Positions 57,500 to 64,000 of a stretch of 64,000 nucleotides of DNA are shown one piece after another; the stretch's first letter is position 1, and each line of letters starts with the position of its first letter. This DNA comes from Agelas oroides. Its lineage: Eukaryota > Porifera > Demospongiae > Agelasida > Agelasidae. The notes below the pieces were generated by a model, which was given only the letters and a program-made list of their open reading frames with translations, did no database searches and had not been told where the DNA came from. The stretch is taken from the NCBI GenBank assembly GCA_949130485.1, contig OX422183.1, forward strand, positions 11,320,543-11,384,542, read 5' to 3'. A program made the position numbers and the translations under genes.

Positions 57500-57990
57500 A
57501 TTCATGGGTTCATAGCTCCATATCTGATGAGAACACTTTACACAATCTTCGTATCTTCGCTGTGTCCAGCAGTGCAAGTCCCATGTCCATTGGTTGTACC
57601 ATTCAGGAGATATGGTCACACAAAATTACTAATGCATGACAAAACATGTAATGGGTCATAGTTCCAAATCTAATGTTAGATGTCACAATGTTTCAACACT
57701 GCCTATCAACTTCTGCATCTAATTGTACAAGTCCCATGTCCATAAGTTGTAGAGCTTGGGTGATATGGTTGTACAAAGTTGCCAATGCGTACCAAAACCA
57801 TGCACAAAACGTGGTTGATTTCAAGGACTCACAGCTCCAAATCTGATGGGGATGTCACCACACTTCAACACGTTTCTATAAACCTCAATCATGTGTCTAA
57901 CAATGCATGTTCAAACCAAAAACAAGAAACATGGTTGATTTCATGGGCTCAAAGCTCCAAATCTGATGTGAATGTCACAATACTTTACTT
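57500..57990. repeat. Irregular tandem repeat, about four diverged copies
   Basis: The phrase CATAGCTCCA(T/A)ATCTGATG recurs at about 57510, 57657, 57829 and 57947, together with CAAGTCCCATGTCCAT and GATATGGT..ACAAA. Spacing is uneven (about 120-175 bp). A related copy is at 18480-18720, so the family is dispersed. Confidence 0.65.
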
Positions 57991-58439
57991 TAAAACATAC
58001 CTTTTTAATGCTTCAGTCATCATCTGGGCAAGAATAAAGTACAGTGAACACTTTATTGGAGGTCAAAGGTTGGTGAGGATTGCTCCTTCCTCCCTGCCTC
58101 CTCATTGCTGCTCTCCAGTAACTAGATCCTTCATCTCTGTTGAAGCCTCCTCTGAGGGTGTAATCTTGAATTCAAAAGGAGGCTGTGTACATCCAGATTC
58201 TGTGTGTGCAGAGCCTCCTTCACTAACAGCTCATGTCTAAGGCTTCTACCATGCTCTAGCACTGATGTCTCCTGTGGATAGGGTGCATGGTAGTTCTCCT
58301 ATGCATGCTACACTACAGCTGACTTCTTTGTGATTCCCTTCTTGCATGCAGATGTCTCACTGTTCCTTCAGCCTCATCTCCAATCTCTGTCAGGCGTATA
58401 ATAAAATAAGAAAAGAAAAATCATTAGAAATGAAAAGTA

Positions 58440-58650
58440 ATGTAGGGATGGCATGCCAAAAAATAACACAAACAAGGAAAGGAGGATATAAAAGTGAAGG
58501 TATAGTATACAAAGCCCCATCCCTACATCTTTACTCTATTGTGAACAGATGTAGGAATGGATATGGCTCTGTATATTTTTTAATTTACCTTCACTTTTAT
58601 ATCCTCCCTTCCTTGTTTGTGATAATTATTCTTTTTGGCATACCATCATT
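58440..58650. mobile_element. Small palindromic relative of the 15522-16279 foldback
   Basis: ATGTAGGGATGGCATGCCAAAAA and CCCCATCCCTACATC are shared with the larger element. Here GGAGGATATAAAAGTGAAGG and its complement CCTTCACTTTTATATCCTCC form the hairpin. Confidence 0.65.
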
Positions 58651-59599
58651 TTTCAGTTTTACTGATTTTTCTTTTCTTGTTACTTTTCAATCATATGGAA
58701 AAGCAGGAAACGGAAATGAAATGGAAACTGGAAATGGAAGTTGGAAACAGAAATGGGAAGCAAATAATGCACCTGTCCAATCACTCTTTTAAGGTTGGGT
58801 TGAACATTAACTTTATTGGAGAATAGGCTCATGATGCCGGGGCTCCCCTTCGGGAATCTTTCCACCTCTCGTGGCAGTCACTTAGTAAGAATTGCAGTTT
58901 GCTTAGTGGGCAGGAGAGTAAACAAATCTTGGCCCACAATGTCACTGCCCTTCAGCAACAAGAGTATCTACTTGTAGGTCGTTGTACCGCACTTGCTCTG
59001 CTGTATGGTGGTGGTGCTCCTCATTTCTTTTCAGAGGTTGTTGTGTCATACCTTTTAAATGAACCCATCAATGAGTCAGCATGCAATTGATGATATTCCA
59101 GATCAAGATGTTAGGGAGAGAAAGTCAAGAAGGTTTGTTGTTTTATTTAGTGACAAGTGTACTTATGGTAGTGATACGCTTCACATATTTGAAATGTTGT
59201 GATGTTGCGCTCATGCAATCAACAATACAACATGCCAAACTGGCAAGAAGTAGGAGGTTGTAACCACTGACCAAGTAACCAAACTACCAAAATTTCTACC
59301 ATCTCCCAGTTTTTGCTAGCCGTTTCCGTGGTGTTGCATGTTGTTGCATGTTGTTTGTATGAAAAACCCTACAGACAAAATATTGCAACCAATCTTAATT
59401 TCTGAGGGAGAAAATGACAGTGTATTGCTATCACAATCACACTTTCTTTGATCTCCTCAGAAAATGCTTTATGAACTTGCAAGCATAGTGTTTTACATTA
59501 TTTCCATGCATCATCATCCAGTTGTTGTGAATAACATTATGACATGTTCATACACTATATCTACTTAATTTTTTCACGATTCTAGCATCACAGACAATA
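58651..59599. other. Spacer, nothing recognised
   Basis: A purine-rich GGAAACGGAAATG-type stretch lies at 58700-58760. No supported gene. Confidence 0.35.
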
Positions 59600-59945
59600 G
59601 TCTCGTCCCCAGACCCCCCTTCAACCCTCCAAGAGGAAAGGGGGGTCTGGTGAATATAGTACAAAATTTTGTACCTCCGCGGAATTTCGGCGGCACAATC
59701 TGATTGGCTGATTTGGCAATTATTTCACCTGTACTGGGCTTCCTTACCGCAAACCACTTAGCTTTACTCATCACACCTTTACAGACCTACTTAGCACACC
59801 TCCAATTTGCTGAAGCCCAGCAAGCGATTTCAAAGGCTTCGCTTTTAGCGGAATCCATAGCAATGGCTAGCCCATGGGTGTGAGGATGTACTATATTCGC
59901 CAGACCCTCCTTTCCTCTTTGGAGGAGGGTCTGGGAACGAGACTA
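59600..59945. mobile_element. MITE bounded by AGTCTCGT(C/T)CCCAGACCC
   Basis: The left end AGTCTCGTCCCCAGACCCCCC and right end AGGGTCTGGGAACGAGACT are inverted repeats. The interior phrase GGTGAATATAGTACAAAATTTT and its partner occur inverted in the gene E intron copy at 34610-34840. Confidence 0.72.
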
Positions 59946-60291
59946 CACAGACAACTGAACAACTACATCATCTTTTTGACTCACAAGAGTTTGCTTTTCG
60001 CTTTGACACAGGTGTGAATCGGACTACTAGCCGCGCCTCGGTTAGCATGATTTGGTGCAGAATTTTCTCATCAAAATACCATTATACGTTTAGACTACAA
60101 TGCTGTATTTTCTGTATTTAACAATCTCTATTCTGATTGTACAAGACGTGGCCATAATTACCATGGAGCCAACTGAGAGAATCCTAGAAAGAGTAAAAAT
60201 AGCTAACGCGCGCTAAGTACCAATTATCGCACGCTAAACGCCGATTTAATATCGCGTGGTAAGTTGGCAGCTATTATGCGTCCTGTGGTTG

Positions 60292-60601
60292 CACAGTTAA
60301 GTGTGCAGTGAACAAGAGAGTCTCAAGAACTTCAGTAGTAGTACCAGCCAGAGTAGGCCATAATCTTTATAATTCAGCACATCGACTTGTGCTGAATTAT
60401 AATGTCAACTTATGAGTTGTGATGCATTGGTACACTTGTAAATCTCTACTGAATACCTTAGGAAGAGCTGTAGAACAGTTGGCTAGATGCCTTGCCAAGC
60501 TAAGCAGAAGTCAGCAGTCGAAGTCAAAGTACTCCACTATCTATGCTAATAAGATGACGTAACCGTTTCAAACTGGTAGCCTATCCCATAGTGGAAGCCA
60601 G
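60292..60601. repeat. Right member of the 310-bp inverted repeat pair (partner 54891-55198)
   Basis: See the partner. The two copies could be the ends of a 5.7-kb composite element (54891-60601) or two independent insertions of one foldback element in opposite orientation; the internal hairpin in each favours the second reading. Confidence 0.85.
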
Positions 60602-60651
60602 TCATACAACTCGGCGCCAGCTGTCTAGCGATTAATCAACATCCGACCAGC

Positions 60652-63058
60652 CTATATAGAATCTCGTTATGTACAGACTTGCTCATGAGAAAAAAATTAC
60701 GGGTTTACCCCAAATTTAGATTTTAACCCTCTCCCTACCAGATTTAACTTAACCGAATTTCTGCCTACAAGCATGCATTCAGGAAGTATGCAGCACATTG
60801 AGGGAGAAGAGAACAAGTAAGCAGGGTATCAGTATAGCAATAAAACTAGTCAGCATTGAATATCAGAAAAAGGATGCATTTCTGGCAGCTGTGTAGCTAG
60901 GGGGAAACAGACTGACATTTCAGAGCAGCCTCCAGCAGCACAGCCTGAAAAAGCTTGAATTATATTTTCTATTTCTATCCATGAGTCTTGACTGGCCAAC
61001 ACTCTTGTGTTTGGTGCACAATTAGTAAACCTGCTGTGCAATGCTGTGGTGTGCATTTGTGCACTACGTTGCTGTACACTGCAATCTAACTGCACCAAGG
61101 GTCAAACATTGTTGAAGTTGTCAACGCTGTGTGATGAAATCAGGTTTAAAAATGAAGCTATTTTATGTCTGTTCAATGTGGTAATGTTCCTATGCTAGAG
61201 GCAAAAATTTATTCTCAGACTGATATATTTTCGGAACTCAGACTTCAAAGGTCTGAGCAGGGTAGCAACTTAGCCTCGTTCCCAGGTGTGGAGGATGGTA
61301 ACTAGGCTAGGTAGCAACTGTGCCAGATCATCAGAGCAACAAGACATGCTGGCGCTGGGATAGTTTTCGACACCCGAAGCTACTGTAGTACGTGGGGATA
61401 GAAAATCACGCCCGAAAATACATTGTAAAACAACGCGTAACTTCCTTGCCACCTCCTCCGAACAGTAAAGACTAAAATACTTGCCCTTCCACTGGCCTTG
61501 CCTATGAACCCATACCATGCTGCAGCAGTTGCCAAATTTGGCTAGCGATGTGATATAATATATGATTATCAGACTTGTCTGCTAGTAGAACCCTTTTTCC
61601 GAGGACAGATGCTTGAACAGATGTAGTACATGTATTTCTTTTGCTAAATCCCTGGTAGAAGACTGTTTGGAGTTGAATTTCAAGTATATACTATCAAACA
61701 TTAGCCCACCTATCCTACAGTTCTGTAATCCAGAAATTATGAAATTGTGCATGCTTTAGAGCTACAATCGATTGCACCGTTAATGCTGTGTTCTTATGTT
61801 TACATATCAAGCAAAATTCTCATTTCTATACTGTTGCACTTGCATGTACTATGATACACTTCCCCACCATTGCAAAATATAAACAACAAGCTGTGCATAT
61901 GAATATAATTATGTGGTAAACTTCTTTACAGGCTAAATATTACCCCATAATTATATTCATATGCACAGCTTGTTGTTTATATTTTGCAATGGTGGGGAAG
62001 TGTATCATAGTACATGCAAGTGCAACAGTATAGAAATGAGGATTACGGATGGGCTCTGAAAGGGGTGCTAGGGGAGAACTTGAATATGTAGTCTCTGAGA
62101 AGGATGTCTGTATTTACTGCTGTTTGCGTTGACCTTGCAAAATACAAGCCAAAAAGCTGTGATAGGACTCAGGACACACTGCGCACAGATGAACCTTCCC
62201 CTAGCATCCCTCTCTTTGAGCACTGGAAAAGACAGCATAATCAAAGAGAGGCTAGGCATCCCATCCGTAATCCTGTGCTATCATCTCCAAGCTGGATAAA
62301 GCTTGCATTTGACTGATATTCACTTTTTCAATAAATGCATGATTGTATTTTTCAGTAACCACTTTGCCTTACCTGCCCAGAGCTTGTAGTGTGTGGCTAC
62401 ACTGACAGATAAACTATCCCCTCAAACTATATATCTTCCTGGCACTTATGAGGCAGTGTTCAACTTGCTCCTTTGGATTCTTTATTCTATCATCGAACAT
62501 GGCAGCTATATAGCATGCATGCACAGCTTTGACAAGACTTAGTGTGAACAAGTAGATCAACCTGAGAGCCCTGATCCCACATGCAAAATGTCTGCATATG
62601 CAACACGCTGCCATGTAGAGTCAACTCTTATTTTGTCCACTCTATCGTGTTCATAAACAATAGTCTCGGAAAAACACACACCACAGCATTGCACAGCACG
62701 TTTACTAATTGTGCACCAAACACAAGAGTGTTGACCAGTCAAGGCTCATGGAAAATATGAGTCAAGCTTTTTTCTGTGCTGCTGGAGGCTGCTCTGAAAT
62801 GTCAGTCTGTTTCCCCCTAGCTACACAGCTGCCAGAAATGCATCCTTTTTCTGATATTCAATACTGACTAGGTAGTTTAATACTATACTGATACCATGCT
62901 TACTTGTTCTCTTCTCCCTCAATGTGCTGCATACTCTTGCTTGTAGGCAGAAATTCGGTGAAGTTAAATCTGGTAGGGAGAAGGTTAAAATCTAAATTTG
63001 GGGTAAACCCGTAATTTTTTTCTCATGAGCAAGTCTGTACATAACGAGATTCGCCTAT
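60652..63058. mobile_element. 2.4-kb inverted-repeat element with arms of about 400 bp
   Basis: Left arm 60652-61056 and right arm 62678-63058 are reverse complements with scattered small differences (AATCTCGTTATGTACAGACT at the outer edge, GCAATGCTGTGGTGTG at the inner). No transposase frame is present. The interior carries a near-perfect palindrome (61819-62040) and a TAGCCTCGTTCCCAG...CTAGGCTA fragment near 61272-61306. Confidence 0.85.
61819..62040. repeat. Near-perfect palindrome, 95-bp arms, 32-bp spacer
   Basis: Left arm 61819-61913 and right arm 61946-62040 are exact or nearly exact reverse complements by eye (inner edge AATATAATTATG / CATAATTATATT; outer edge CTCATTTCTATACTG / CAGTATAGAAATGAG). 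The identity is higher than in any other inverted repeat here. Confidence 0.92.
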
Positions 63059-64000
63059 ATACGCACGGGATTCGTTACTTTCACAACGACTCATGTCCCC
63101 TACCACGTGATTATCACGAGTTGACATGTAATTTGCTGATTCAGCTGTACTATCTATCAGCCCACGGAGAGAACATCGACCAGCAGTAAAGTGTGGTAAG
63201 TTGTATAAGTAAAGCTAAAATTATGTTAGAAAGCCAGTGCATGCACTGACATCAAAAGTTCCTGCATGTCAGTATAACCAAGTCCTGGAATTTTTAGACC
63301 CCTAGGCTATTAAAGACTTGTCCACAAAATAAATGCCAAAGTAGATGGGTCATCACATAAGACTCTATAGTCCAGAATCAAGGAGTGATCCAGGGGTGTC
63401 ACCACATGTTCTTCCATTTCAGCTCTTGTAAGAGTCAGTTTCTACAAAGCTTAGGTGTGTATATTCATGCAGGTTGTTTGGTCCTTGCATGTACAAGGGT
63501 TAGCCTTGATTCCAGGCCTGAAGAGGAGGAGTAAAAGCCAGGTTTCAGCCATTTGCACATGCACTTAATCGTCATAGAGTGCCATGCCCTCCACATACTA
63601 TCAATATACTTAGATACATTTTTGACATCAAATTCAATACACTGTGAAAGTTATACTGTCTGTAGGTTTTAATCATGGCAGCATACTGGTATATAGTCAT
63701 GTGGCATGCAAAGTACTCAGTCATGCACATCCAGTGGCAACTACTGAAGGTTATATGAAATCTGCAAGCTCTCATTGAGTCGGACTCATTTGACCAGAAG
63801 AAGAGACTGTCTACCAGTAAAACCATCGCAAGAGATAATTTGGGCTTCCATTGTACTGCTGTCTGCTCTTTCTGCTAAAACTTTGTATTGCAAAACAGCA
63901 CAAGGCTACTTGCTAAGGTGCTGAGGTGGAGGCTACTCAGATTAGCCAGGCTAGTAAAATAATAATAATCAACCACGTGACTTTAAGCATCATTATCACC
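63059..64000. other. Right end, possible promoter or 5' exon but no gene supported
   Basis: The stretch 63060-63200 has CACGTG-like and CGAG motifs and ends in GTGTG|GTAAGTTGT, which could be a 5' UTR exon of a gene beyond the window. The rest shows nothing I can support. Confidence 0.25.

Overview
This window is animal (metazoan) nuclear DNA. It is AT-rich, its genes are split by GT-AG introns, and it holds extracellular Ig and fibronectin type III (FN3) exons, microsatellites, tRNA-derived SINE-like sequence and many inverted-repeat transposons. No operon or bacterial gene arrangement is visible. The overall look (clustered Ig/FN3 receptor genes, a dense load of short palindromic elements starting TAGCCTCGTTCCCAG) suggests a marine invertebrate, perhaps a sponge, but the species cannot be fixed from sequence alone.

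The left 37 kb is a cluster of immunoglobulin-superfamily surface-protein genes in which every recognised coding intron is phase 1. On the plus strand are three paralogues (A, B, C) coding for a signal peptide, one V-like Ig domain, a Ser/Thr/Pro stalk and a short hydrophobic C-terminus that looks like a GPI-anchor signal. A is cut by the window edge, B is broken, C (23453-27091) is intact at about 209 residues. On the minus strand are two paralogues (D, E) with signal peptide, Ig and FN3 domains, stalk, one transmembrane helix and a short charged tail. E (28712-36993, about 510 residues) is intact; D (7069-17650) carries a frameshift, a rearranged FN3/stalk segment and a duplicated transmembrane exon. 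A third minus-strand receptor, F (19266-23209, about 432 residues, Ig-FN3-Ig-stalk-TM), has a tail with YEEI and YHHV tyrosine motifs. F and C are head-to-head, with 243 bp between start codons. B/D and C/E are two copies of one tail-to-tail gene pair made by segmental duplication.

From 37977 to 47474 lies one transposon-like unit of about 9.5 kb with inverted ends and a 10-bp target duplication, Mutator-like by that criterion. It contains a satellite array of about 35 monomers (176-181 bp) with higher-order structure and a CpG-rich, gene-like segment.

The right 16 kb is mostly non-coding and full of inverted-repeat elements. Its one convincing gene is a single-coding-exon ORF of 180 codons at 54222-54764. 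It resembles, from memory, a small Cys/His family best known from microbes (DUF7689-like). Reading the gene cluster as an immune or self/non-self recognition locus is an inference from architecture, clustering, duplication and decay; no database search was possible.
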